From positions 1 through 45,296 of the forward strand of contig WQXK01000001.1 of assembly GCA_009784845.1 (NCBI GenBank): a DNA stretch of 45,296 nucleotides, read 5' to 3'. A model generated the notes under the pieces. That model did not search any database and was not told the DNA's origin. It saw only the letters and a list, made by a program, of their open reading frames with translations. Below are positions 7,055-14,986 of the stretch, piece after piece. The stretch is from Dehalococcoidia bacterium. Its GTDB lineage: Bacteria > Chloroflexota > Dehalococcoidia > Dehalococcoidales > UBA1222. Positions within the stretch are counted from its first letter, which is position 1, and each line of letters opens with the position of its first letter. The position numbers and the translations under genes are program-made.

Positions 7055-8008
7055 TTATAAGCTCCTCTTGTGGAATCTGTGGAGAGTGGCTTTTACCTTA
7101 CCAAGGTTATCCAGGATGCCCTCAACCACCCATGATTTGATAGGTGACTTCTGCAGGAACGGGGACATCGGTGGATCGGGAAAAGCCGGCTCTGTGCAGC
7201 CGATGCACGGGGAACCCGTTGAGGGACAGCCGCCCAGACCATTGGCGAAACCATAGCGCGGTACGCCGCAGTGGACGATGGGACCCTTGCAGCCGAGCAA
7301 ACCCATACAATAAGGTTCACCATAATGATGCGAGAATTTACCCTCAGCCAGGAAACCTGCTCTGGGGCAGACGTGATGCGCCAATTCGCCATAGAGGAAC
7401 TTGGGACGATTGACCTCATCCAGTTCCGGCACTGAGGCGGCACCGCGGGCTACCAATACCAGATAAGCCAGGACCCTGAGGGTGTTGTCGCCGGGTGTAG
7501 GACAACCGGGGACATTGATTACGGGCAAACCAAGCGTACTCTTGTAGCTTGCGCCAAGGAATTGACCCAGTCCCATGGCTCCGGTAGGATTGGGTTTGCC
7601 GGCAGCTACACCGCCGTAAGCAGCGCAGGTACCAATGGCAACCATAGCGGCTGCTTTGCTCTTAAGAGCATTCACAACCTCGGTAACGGTGACGATTTTG
7701 CCGTGCATATCGCCGATACCGCAGAAGTAACCACCTGTTTTCTGAGCAAGTTTCTCATCCGGAATTGCGCCTTCAAGAACCACCACAAATGGATCCAGCT
7801 TGCCAGCTTTGGCAGCTTCAATCGGTGCCATAGCACTTTCGCCCCATGGCGCCATGATGGTCGGGTGGAAGGCAATGTTTACCCCACTGAGTTCCGGTAA
7901 CACACCAGTAATCACGTCTGCTAAAGACGGATTGCTGGCACTGAGAAGAGCCACCGTATCACCGGTGCACCCTTGACCTTGCAACCAGATTACATTAATT
8001 GGCTGCAT
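7055..8008 (-). CDS. hupS: [NiFe]-hydrogenase small subunit (Fe-S electron transfer)
   Basis: The 317-aa subunit supplies the Fe-S chain. Proximal-site residues are C14 and D17 in GCTGD, C128 in GTCAAYGG and C169 in PGCPTPGD. The usual second cysteine is Asp, as reported for group 1h (actinobacterial-type) enzymes with a 3Cys-1Asp cluster. The distal site fits HHVC (C214), C234 and C240. The medial site fits C261, C268 and C271. It lacks a Tat signal and a C-terminal membrane anchor, so the enzyme should be cytoplasmic, unlike the exported Hup enzyme I remember from Dehalococcoides. A strong AAGGAGGAG precedes ATG 8008. I place it in or near group 1h with moderate confidence. Confidence 0.95.
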   Translation of the reverse strand: MQPINVIWLQGQGCTGDTVALLSASNPSLADVITGVLPELSGVNIAFHPTIMAPWGESAMAPIEAAKAGKLDPFVVVLEGAIPDEKLAQKTGGYFCGIGDMHGKIVTVTEVVNALKSKAAAMVAIGTCAAYGGVAAGKPNPTGAMGLGQFLGASYKSTLGLPVINVPGCPTPGDNTLRVLAYLVLVARGAASVPELDEVNRPKFLYGELAHHVCPRAGFLAEGKFSHHYGEPYCMGLLGCKGPIVHCGVPRYGFANGLGGCPSTGSPCIGCTEPAFPDPPMSPFLQKSPIKSWVVEGILDNLGKVKATLHRFHKRSL

Positions 8009-8094
8009 CTTGTACTCCTCCTTTTGTTATTTTTTCATTCTCAAAAATTGGCGCTAAATGGCCAACTATTGCAAAATTTGAAGCTATTCGGCAT

Positions 8095-8121
8095 AAAAAA
8101 ACACCCGCCAAAAGGGGTGCT
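8095..8121 (-). terminator. Intrinsic terminator in the hup leader
   Basis: CACCC and GGGTG pair around an 8-nt loop and are followed by seven T. It lies about 90-110 nt upstream of hupS and starts at the stop codon of a 35-codon ORF, so it either ends that small gene or attenuates the hup operon. Confidence 0.7.
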
Positions 8122-8228
8122 TACATATCTTGATGTAACTCAATAGCAAAACCACCGACATGAGCGCCATGAAAACTCATATCGCCTGTGCCGTAAAGAT
8201 ACTGAGCTTTAAGGATATAAAATGCCAT
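8121..8228 (-). CDS. Possible 35-aa leader ORF upstream of hupS
   Basis: The frame reads MAFYILKAQYLYGTG and ends ELHQDM, and its stop touches the terminator. It has no clear ribosome site. The frame stays open 12 codons upstream without a start, so it could be a remnant. It also contains a stem (GATATGAG/CTCATGTC), consistent with an RNA function. Confidence 0.3.
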   Translation of the reverse strand: MAFYILKAQYLYGTGDMSFHGAHVGGFAIELHQDM

Positions 8229-8249
8229 AGCTTTAAAATAATTGCTGAT

Positions 8250-8279
8250 AAGGTAGCACTTCCTCTAAATAAATGTCAA
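8250..8279 (-). promoter_or_regulatory. Possible promoter of the hup leader
   Basis: A perfect TTGACA with a poor TACCTT 18 nt downstream. The transcript would carry a leader of roughly 235 nt including the small ORF and terminator. Confidence 0.35.
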
Positions 8280-8324
8280 CTATATCCCTTGTATTCCAGC
8301 GCAGGTATTTGTACCTAATAACAT

Positions 8325-8353
8325 GTGACAAAATAGTCAAATTAAGCTATCAT
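8325..8353 (+). promoter_or_regulatory. Putative promoter of the coiled-coil gene, divergent from hup
   Basis: GTGACA (5 of 6), 17-nt spacer, TATCAT (5 of 6). The predicted start is about 40 nt before the GTG at 8401. It faces away from the hup promoter, with about 45 nt between the two -35 boxes. Confidence 0.55.
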
Positions 8354-8400
8354 TAGCGCGTCTGTTGCATGCTGACAAAATTATAGTGATGGAGGAAGAA

Positions 8401-8637
8401 GTGGCGACCGAAAACAGAGAACGCAAGCATATCATCCTTGAAAAACCCCTTCCTGAGATTTTAGACGATATAGAAACAAGTATTGAAGTATCCGAGAAAG
8501 CCGCCGCTGAGGCACGACTGGCTGCGGTTGAGGCGCGCAAGGCAGGCGAGCAGGCAGCAGCCGATGTTATGAAAAAAATCCGCACACTATTCCTCAAAAT
8601 GACACAGGATATCACCGAGGAACTGGCCAAAAGTTAG
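8401..8637 (+). CDS. Small alanine-rich coiled-coil protein (78 aa), unknown function
   Basis: The product opens with a charged segment (ATENRERKHIILEKPLPEIL). It then forms one long helix rich in Ala and Glu (AAAEARLAAVEARKAGEQAA) and ends with LFLKMTQDITEELAKS. It has no signal peptide or membrane segment and I do not recognise a family. GTG 8401 is preferred because GGAGG lies 5 nt upstream; an ATG at 8389 is possible but has no such site. It has its own promoter and lies 210 nt before dxs. Confidence 0.68.
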   Translation: MATENRERKHIILEKPLPEILDDIETSIEVSEKAAAEARLAAVEARKAGEQAAADVMKKIRTLFLKMTQDITEELAKS

Positions 8638-8688
8638 CACGGATCGGAACTACCCGTCACCGCAAATGACGCATCCGCGTTATTTGTT

Positions 8689-8697
8689 TGGTATAAT
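8689..8697 (+). promoter_or_regulatory. Putative extended -10 promoter of dxs
   Basis: TGGTATAAT, a perfect extended -10 without a convincing -35. It gives a leader of about 145 nt that includes the structured element at 8718-8776. Confidence 0.55.
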
Positions 8698-8717
8698 CGC
8701 GTAATATACAGGCGCCA

Positions 8718-8776
8718 ACGGCAAGATGTCAGGCGGCGCATGGTGCGCCCTGCATGGGTATCACGAATGGTGCCGT
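8718..8776 (+). ncRNA. Structured 5' leader element of dxs, unknown class
   Basis: An outer helix ACGGCA (8718-8723) with TGCCGT (8771-8776) encloses a long hairpin. Its segments are ATG/CAT, CAG/CTG and GGCGCA-TGG-TGCGCC, at 8726-8728, 8730-8732 and 8735-8740 with their partners in 8744-8755. It lacks the CUGAGA core of a TPP riboswitch, and no terminator follows. Confidence 0.45.
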
Positions 8777-8847
8777 ATGAGAGTATTCAGTGCCCAAGAT
8801 ATATGGATTGGACTGCAACAATAATTTAAATTAACGCAAAGTATAAA

Positions 8848-10719
8848 ATGACAAAACTGCTAGATGGCATAAACAGTCCCGCCGATATTAGGGAAATACC
8901 GGCAGCACAACTCCCGGCTCTGGCCGAGGAGTTGCGCCAGGATATGATTTCGATGGTTAAGGTTACTGGCGGGCATTTGGCCTCAAGCCTCGGGGCGGTG
9001 GAGTTGACCATTGCGCTGCATCGCGTTTTTGATGCACCAGCCGACAAGATTATTTGGGACGTGGGGCATCAGGCTTATGCTCACAAAATGCTAACCGGGC
9101 GCCGTGAACAATTTGCAACCCAGCGCCAGTATGGTGGGCTGTCGGGATTTCCGGCGCGCGACGAAAGCCCTTATGATTCCTTCGGTGCGGGTCATGCCAG
9201 CACTTCCATCTCGGCTGCATTGGGCATGGCCACTGCCCGTGACCTAAGCGGCGAGAGTTATCACATTATCTCTGTCATAGGAGACGGTTCCATCGGCGGC
9301 GGCATGGCCTTGGAGGCGCTGAATAATACCGGTGCCTCGGGCACCAAGATTATAATTGTACTTAACGACAACGGCATGTCCATTTCCCCGACAGTGGGCG
9401 ATATTGCCAAGCTTCTGCGCAAGGTGCGCTTCAACCGGCGTTACTACCAGGCCAATGAGGGCAGCAAACGCATATTACGCGCCATACCGCTGGGCAAACA
9501 GTTACTGAGGCTTGCAGGGAAGATCAAGCAAAGTATGAAAGGCTTTTTCATACACAACACACTGTGGGAGGACTTCGGTCTGGCATATATGGGACCGATT
9601 GACGGGCACAACATAGCCGAGTTGGAATCCGCCCTGAAGCAGGCGCGCTCATATGCGCATAAGGCCATACTGGTGCACGTTGTGACTACCAAGGGAAAGG
9701 GCTATGGTCCGGCAGAGGATGACGCCGTATGCTTTCACGGCATCGCACCAGAGGGCAGCGCTGCCAAAATCGCCCCGTCATACAGTCAGGTGTTTGCACG
9801 CAGCACACTGGAAATGATGCGTCGCGATGAATCCATCGCCATAATCACCGCCGCCATGCCAGAGGGTAACTGCCTTGAGCCCATACAACAGGAGTTCCCC
9901 AAGCGTGTTTTTGACGTTGGCATCTGTGAGCAGCACGCCGTCACTTTCGCCGCAGGGCTGGCAGCGCAGGGCATTAAGCCTATTGTTGCCATCTACTCCA
10001 CCTTCTTGCAGCGCTCCCTTGACCAAATCATCCATGACGTGTGTTTGCAGAAGCTGCCCGTCACATTTGCCGTAGATCGCGGCGGAATTGTTGGCGACGA
10101 CGGAAAAACGCATCAGGGTCTTTTCGACCTGTCATACCTGCCTTTGGTGCCCGACATGGTGCTGGCGTCACCCAAGGACGAAAATGAGTTGCAGCATCTG
10201 TTATATACCGCCGTTTACAGCGGTCGTCCCATGGCAGTGCGCTATGCCCGCGGTTGCGGTCTGGGCGTGCCTATGGACCAAGATTTCCAAACCATTCCGA
10301 TCGGCTCCGCTGAAATACTGCGCCGTGGGGCGCATGTAACGCTTGCGGGAATCGGAACATGCGTGGCATCAGCGCTGGAAGCAGCCGATATACTTGGCTC
10401 AAAGGGAATTGAGGCCACTGTGGTCAATGCCCGTTTTGTCAGCCCGCTGGATTGTGTCACCCTCACGGAGGCGGCCCGTGCCACCAAGCGGCTGGTGACC
10501 ATAGAGGAAAATGTACTCAGGGGCGGTTTTGGCAGTGCCGTACTGGCCGTGCTTGAGCAATCTTCAATAGATGGACTGAAAGCACACTGCATCGGCATAC
10601 CGGATGAGTTTGTCGAGCACGGCACGCAGGCCATATTGCGCGCAAAATACGGCTTGGACGCACAAGGCATAGCGCGCCAAGTGCAGGCTTTGCTCCCTGA
10701 GTTGGGCCTGCGTGAGTAA
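8848..10719 (+). CDS. dxs: 1-deoxy-D-xylulose-5-phosphate synthase
   Basis: DXS condenses pyruvate with glyceraldehyde-3-phosphate in the first step of the MEP isoprenoid pathway, using thiamine diphosphate. At 623 aa it is the usual length. It shows GHLASSLG (H43), DVGHQAY (H74), GAGHAST (114-119) and the ThDP/Mg motif GDGSIGGGMALEAL with N173 in LNDNGMS. It also has EQHAVTFAAG, DRGGIVGDDGKTHQG and a C-terminal transketolase domain. The ATG has only a weak ribosome site, which may matter given the structured leader. It heads the housekeeping run; the triose-phosphate genes downstream act on its substrate, and the thi genes near the end of the run supply its cofactor. Confidence 0.97.
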   Translation: MTKLLDGINSPADIREIPAAQLPALAEELRQDMISMVKVTGGHLASSLGAVELTIALHRVFDAPADKIIWDVGHQAYAHKMLTGRREQFATQRQYGGLSGFPARDESPYDSFGAGHASTSISAALGMATARDLSGESYHIISVIGDGSIGGGMALEALNNTGASGTKIIIVLNDNGMSISPTVGDIAKLLRKVRFNRRYYQANEGSKRILRAIPLGKQLLRLAGKIKQSMKGFFIHNTLWEDFGLAYMGPIDGHNIAELESALKQARSYAHKAILVHVVTTKGKGYGPAEDDAVCFHGIAPEGSAAKIAPSYSQVFARSTLEMMRRDESIAIITAAMPEGNCLEPIQQEFPKRVFDVGICEQHAVTFAAGLAAQGIKPIVAIYSTFLQRSLDQIIHDVCLQKLPVTFAVDRGGIVGDDGKTHQGLFDLSYLPLVPDMVLASPKDENELQHLLYTAVYSGRPMAVRYARGCGLGVPMDQDFQTIPIGSAEILRRGAHVTLAGIGTCVASALEAADILGSKGIEATVVNARFVSPLDCVTLTEAARATKRLVTIEENVLRGGFGSAVLAVLEQSSIDGLKAHCIGIPDEFVEHGTQAILRAKYGLDAQGIARQVQALLPELGLRE

Positions 10720-10765
10720 TCGAGGTTTTTCAGCAGTCACAAATATTATATAAAGGCAGTGAAAA

Positions 10766-11947
10766 ATGGATAAAAAGACCGTTCGCGACGTCAGTATGTC
10801 AGGGAAAAAGGTGTTAACACGCGTTGATTTTAATGTTCCTTTAGACGTAAATAGCGGGAACATCACCGACGACAGCCGCATTAAAGCTGCCGTGCCCACT
10901 ATAGACTATCTGCTTGACCATAACGCCAGCCTCATTTTGTGCTCCCATATGGGACGCCCGAAAGGCAAGGTCATTCCCGGACTGAGCCTGCGCGGCGTGG
11001 CAGAGCGGCTATCCAGCATCCTGCGCCAATCGGTAAGTTTCGTGCCTGTGTGCATCGGTCCTAACGTAGAGGCGCGCGTTGCCGAACTTAAAAGCGGTGA
11101 AATTCTGGTTCTGGAAAACCTGCGCTTTCATCCCGAGGAGGAACAAAACGACCCGCTGTTCTCCCAGACTTTAGCCAAACTGGGTGACATCTATGTTGAT
11201 GATGCCTTCGGCACGGCGCATCGTGCGCATGCATCAATTGTCGGCGTAACGAAATTCCTGCCGTCAGTTGCCGGACTGTTACTTGAGAAAGAAATCAACT
11301 CACTTGGCAAAGTGCTGCTCACGCCGGCGCGACCTTTCGGCTTACTGCTGGGAGGCGCCAAAATCAGCGACAAAGTGGCACTCATCGAAAATATTCTGCC
11401 ACGCGTGAACTACATAATTATCGGAGGCGGCATGGCCGCAACATTCCTCAAGGCTAAAGGCCATGAGGTAGGGCAGTCACTTCTGGACAACGCCATCGAC
11501 ACGGCCTCCTATCTAATGCAAAAGGCAGAGGCGAACAACGTTAAGGTATTCCTGCCAGAGGACGTTGTGATTGCCGATGTCGGCCGCGACGATAACTGGG
11601 AAACGGTTTCCATTGCCGACATGCCAGCAAACAAACGTATCGTGGATATAGGGGCACTCACTGTGAGCAACTACACACGCATACTTGAGCGCTGCAAAAC
11701 AGTTTTCTGGAACGGGCCCATCGGTGTATATGAGGTGCCGCAGTTTGCCGAGGGCACGCGCGCTTTGGCACGCATTATCTCAAGCGTCAATGCCACCACC
11801 ATCATCGGCGGCGGATCCACAGCGGAAATTGTCACCGGTATGAATCTCAACGGGCGTATGACTTTCGTTTCCACAGGCGGCGGTGCCGCATTAAAATTCC
11901 TCAGCGGCGTAACACTGCCCGGTGTCGAAGCACTGCTGGATAACTAA
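10766..11947 (+). CDS. pgk: Phosphoglycerate kinase
   Basis: The 393-aa enzyme interconverts 1,3-bisphosphoglycerate plus ADP with 3-phosphoglycerate plus ATP. Signature segments are RVDFNVPLD (19-27), SHMGRPKG (59-66), ENLRFHPEE, GGAKISDK, the nucleotide-loop WNGPIGVYE and GGGSTAE. It lies 46 nt after dxs and 20 nt before apgM and is probably cotranscribed. Full length with no anomalies. Confidence 0.97.
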   Translation: MDKKTVRDVSMSGKKVLTRVDFNVPLDVNSGNITDDSRIKAAVPTIDYLLDHNASLILCSHMGRPKGKVIPGLSLRGVAERLSSILRQSVSFVPVCIGPNVEARVAELKSGEILVLENLRFHPEEEQNDPLFSQTLAKLGDIYVDDAFGTAHRAHASIVGVTKFLPSVAGLLLEKEINSLGKVLLTPARPFGLLLGGAKISDKVALIENILPRVNYIIIGGGMAATFLKAKGHEVGQSLLDNAIDTASYLMQKAEANNVKVFLPEDVVIADVGRDDNWETVSIADMPANKRIVDIGALTVSNYTRILERCKTVFWNGPIGVYEVPQFAEGTRALARIISSVNATTIIGGGSTAEIVTGMNLNGRMTFVSTGGGAALKFLSGVTLPGVEALLDN

Positions 11948-11967
11948 GCCGCAAAAAGGAGAGGCCT

Positions 11968-13173
11968 TTGAAAAACAACTTGGAACTAATGCAGGAATTA
12001 TCTGTCGTTTCGCCATCGAAGATTGTCATGCTGGTAATCGACGGACTCGGCGGACTGCCAAACGGAACGGGAAAAACAGAACTTGAAACGGCGGCAACAC
12101 CAAATATGGATAAGCTTGCGCAGTCGGGCAGTTGCGGGCTTATGCAAACAGTGGCCCAGGGGATAACCCCAGGCAGTGCCCCCGGGCATCTGGGGCTTTT
12201 CGGGTATGATCCGCTTTCTTATACCATTGGGCGCGGTGTACTTGAGGCACTGGGCATGGATTTTGAACTTCAGCACGGCGATATCGCCGCACGCGGAAAC
12301 TTCTGCACGCTTGATGCGCAGGGGCTCATAAGCGACCGCCGCGCCGGACGCATACTAACTGAGGAAAGCAGCAAGCTGTGCTCTCTGCTTGACGGCATGG
12401 AAATTGACGGCATACAGGTTATTGTGCGTGCCGTAAAAGACCATAGACTGGTGGTGGTATTCCGCGGGGTAGGGCTGAGTGAAAAAATCAGCGACACAGA
12501 CCCGCAGCAAACATGTTTGCCGCCCAAGGAAGTGGCCTCACTCGAGTCAGACGCCGGGCGCACGGCACAAGTGGTTAATACTTTCCTCGCTGAGGCGAGA
12601 AAAAGATTGGCGCCGCACGCCCCGGCCAACATGGTCCTGCTGCGCGGTTTCTCATGTCTGCCTTCCTTTCCGTCTTTTCCCGACATCTACAAAATGCGCA
12701 GCGCTGCCATTGCCGGCTATCCCATGTACCGCGGGCTGGCCAAAGTGGTGGGTATGGACGTGCTCAAGACAGGGCTAACCTTGGCAGATGAGTTGAACAC
12801 CATGGAGCAGAATTATGCGGATTACGATTTCTTCTTTGTGCATGTTAAAGGCGCCGATGCCGCAGGGGAAGATGGCGACTTTGCGCGCAAGGTATCTGTG
12901 ATTGAGGATGTGGACCGCCACCTGCCGAGTCTGTTGCAACTTAAGCCGGACGTATTGATTATTACAGGGGACCACTCAACGCCTGCTGTGCTTTCAGGTC
13001 ACAGCTGGCATCCCGTGCCATGCCTTCTGTCTTCTGCTCATTGCCGCCGTGACAATATAACTGAATTCGGTGAGTCTGCTTGTCGCAACGGCGGGCTTGG
13101 ACATATTAACGCTACCTCTTTAATGTGGCTGGCAATGGCAAACGGGTTGAAATTGACCAAATTCGGGGCGTAA
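11968..13173 (+). CDS. apgM: Archaeal-type 2,3-bisphosphoglycerate-independent phosphoglycerate mutase
   Basis: This 401-aa alkaline-phosphatase-superfamily enzyme interconverts 3- and 2-phosphoglycerate. It has VIDGLGG (metal-binding D25), the nucleophile region TPGSAPGHLGLFGYDP (S70), FFVHVKGADAAGEDGD and the metal-site motif ITGDHSTP. The aPGM form is shorter than bacterial GpmI and is typical of archaea and some bacteria. The TTG start is supported by a strong AGGAGAGG just upstream; an in-frame ATG at residue 8 would lose that spacing. Confidence 0.93.
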   Translation: MKNNLELMQELSVVSPSKIVMLVIDGLGGLPNGTGKTELETAATPNMDKLAQSGSCGLMQTVAQGITPGSAPGHLGLFGYDPLSYTIGRGVLEALGMDFELQHGDIAARGNFCTLDAQGLISDRRAGRILTEESSKLCSLLDGMEIDGIQVIVRAVKDHRLVVVFRGVGLSEKISDTDPQQTCLPPKEVASLESDAGRTAQVVNTFLAEARKRLAPHAPANMVLLRGFSCLPSFPSFPDIYKMRSAAIAGYPMYRGLAKVVGMDVLKTGLTLADELNTMEQNYADYDFFFVHVKGADAAGEDGDFARKVSVIEDVDRHLPSLLQLKPDVLIITGDHSTPAVLSGHSWHPVPCLLSSAHCRRDNITEFGESACRNGGLGHINATSLMWLAMANGLKLTKFGA

Positions 13174-13238
13174 ATCATGCTGACTTAGCCATCGTCAAGA
13201 ATATAAGTAGTATTGCACAATCATAGGAGGGTCTTTTC

Positions 13239-13993
13239 ATGAGTATGCTGACTTATTTGGCAAGTAGCACACCACTTCCTGTGGGAAAGTTTATAACCGC
13301 TCCTGATGTGATATATTGTAACTACGCTGAATACCAACAATCGACAGATTTTGTCAATATTATGCCAGAAAAAATTTTTGTTTCTCCTCCTTACGACTTT
13401 AGCATTAAATTACATCGCACAAACTGTCCAGTACATTTTTACAAACGTAAATCAGAAGTGCACTTTATTGGTATTGACGAATACAAGAATACAGAACCAC
13501 CAACAAGAATTTTGCCTGATGTTGGGGTATATGCGACGCCATCCAATGAAACACAAGAGTTAATACGTCGTAAGCAAGATGTTACAACGCAATTTTCATT
13601 GCCATATATCTATTACTTGGGTATGGGGTGTAGCGAAACTGCGTTGAGAGAGTTGATTTGTCTCATTTAAAGGATGGTGAAAAAGCAGAGTTATACGAAT
13701 GTTGGGCACTCGAAGAAAGTGAAGCACGTAATACGATGTACGATCAAGTTGAAAACTTGCAAGCCTACATAGACAATAGGGATATTACGATTCCATCATC
13801 AGAACATGCAGAGCACGCAAAGAAGCACTTTATTACCTATAACGCTCCTTTTGAATTGACCTGTTCCACCAAAACATGCCCAAATGCTTATTTTTCAAAT
13901 TACATTAAATGTAGCGATGTAATAACAATTTATGCTGATAAGCAAGAGGAATCTATACCATATTCGCTAGCTGATAGGGTTCTAGGTTGCTAG
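13239..13993 (+). pseudogene. Frameshifted gene of unknown function inserted in the glycolytic cluster
   Basis: The first frame (13239-13670) starts MSMLTYLASSTPLPVGKF behind a strong AGGAGGG and runs to PYIYYLGMGCS, then loses sense. The continuing part lies in another frame (to 13993): NCVERVDLSHLKDGEKAEL, then a charged helix and a cysteine-containing tail. A shift between about 13634 and 13664 joins them into a protein of about 250 aa. The MSMLTYxAS start recurs in uncharacterised bacterial proteins I have seen, but I know no function. The gene and its 3' flank are visibly more AT-rich than pgk, apgM and tpiA, suggesting acquisition. Confidence 0.65.
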
Positions 13994-14157
13994 TTTACAA
14001 AGGCAATAATGTTAATCATGTGTGAATAGATACAAGTGTATTATCATTGGATACGTTCGCATAACTTGGAAATGCTGTGCGTTCCGCATCATGATATGAA
14101 GTTGTACTTGAAACAAATGTTGGAATCTGCATAGAATTGATGGTGTTGCAGTGAAAA

Positions 14158-14171
14158 TGTGAGATATCACA
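14158..14171. promoter_or_regulatory. Possible Crp/Fnr-type operator upstream of tpiA
   Basis: TGTGA-GATA-TCACA is a dyad with Crp-like half sites and Fnr-like 4-nt spacing, 29 nt before the tpiA start. A single occurrence can arise by chance. Confidence 0.3.
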
Positions 14172-14200
14172 CCACCACAAATTAAACTGAGGTGAATAAA

Positions 14201-14965
14201 ATGCGCAAAGTGATGATTGCAGCCAATTGGAAAATGAATACCACGCCAAGCGAGGCACAGACTCTGGTGAGCCAGCTCTTGCCTGCCTTATGCGATATCA
14301 CAGGAGTAGAAGTGCTGCTGTGTCCACCGTTTATTTCCACAGTATTGGTGACAGAACTTATCAAAAACAGCAGCGTACGGCTTGGTGCACAAAACACATA
14401 CTTTGAGGACAAGGGGGCTTTTACAGGCGAGATTTCTCCTGTCATGCTGGCGGGCATGTGCCAGTATGTCTTGCTTGGGCATTCCGAGCGCCGCGGCCTA
14501 TTCGGAGAAAGCAACCAGATTGTAAACCGCAAAATCAAGGCTGCTGTAAAGCATGCTCTTAATCCCGTGTTATGCGTAGGCGAGAGTTTGGAGGAAAATG
14601 ACGCAGGACGCACGGATGACGTGCTCGGTGCGCAGTTGCGTCAGTCGCTTGAGGGCATAAGCATTGCTGAGGCACAGGGATTGGTTGTGGCCTATGAGCC
14701 TATTTGGGCCATCGGCACGGGTCGTGCCGCAAGCGGCGCGCAAGCCAATGTCACCATAGGCATGCTCAGAAGCACTCTTGCCGGTATTTTCGATGAGGCG
14801 ACCGCTGCGTCGGTCCGCATTCTTTATGGCGGCAGTGCCAATGGCGCCAACATTGCCGAATTTGTGAGTCAGCCGGAAATTGATGGTGCACTTGTGGGTG
14901 GAGCATCACTTAAATCAGATGAGTTCATCAGTATGGTAAAGCAGGCATCAACTGCCAAAGGCTAA
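14201..14965 (+). CDS. tpiA: Triosephosphate isomerase
   Basis: The 254-aa TIM-barrel enzyme interconverts dihydroxyacetone phosphate and glyceraldehyde-3-phosphate. Catalytic residues are visible: K11 in AANWKMN, H94 in GHSERR and E166 in AYEPIWAIGTG, with the phosphate loop LYGGSAN near the end. ATG 14201 is preferred over the GTG at 14192 because GAGGTG lies 6 nt before it. The preceding 207-nt gap is AT-rich and contains no other convincing gene. Confidence 0.97.
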   Translation: MRKVMIAANWKMNTTPSEAQTLVSQLLPALCDITGVEVLLCPPFISTVLVTELIKNSSVRLGAQNTYFEDKGAFTGEISPVMLAGMCQYVLLGHSERRGLFGESNQIVNRKIKAAVKHALNPVLCVGESLEENDAGRTDDVLGAQLRQSLEGISIAEAQGLVVAYEPIWAIGTGRAASGAQANVTIGMLRSTLAGIFDEATAASVRILYGGSANGANIAEFVSQPEIDGALVGGASLKSDEFISMVKQASTAKG

Positions 14966-14986
14966 CATTTTCCGGAATAGTGCGTA

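Noticed and set aside
9778..10113. Long antisense frames within dxs, pgk, apgM and hupL
   Set aside because: They are shadows of strongly supported genes and lack ribosome sites or recognisable motifs.
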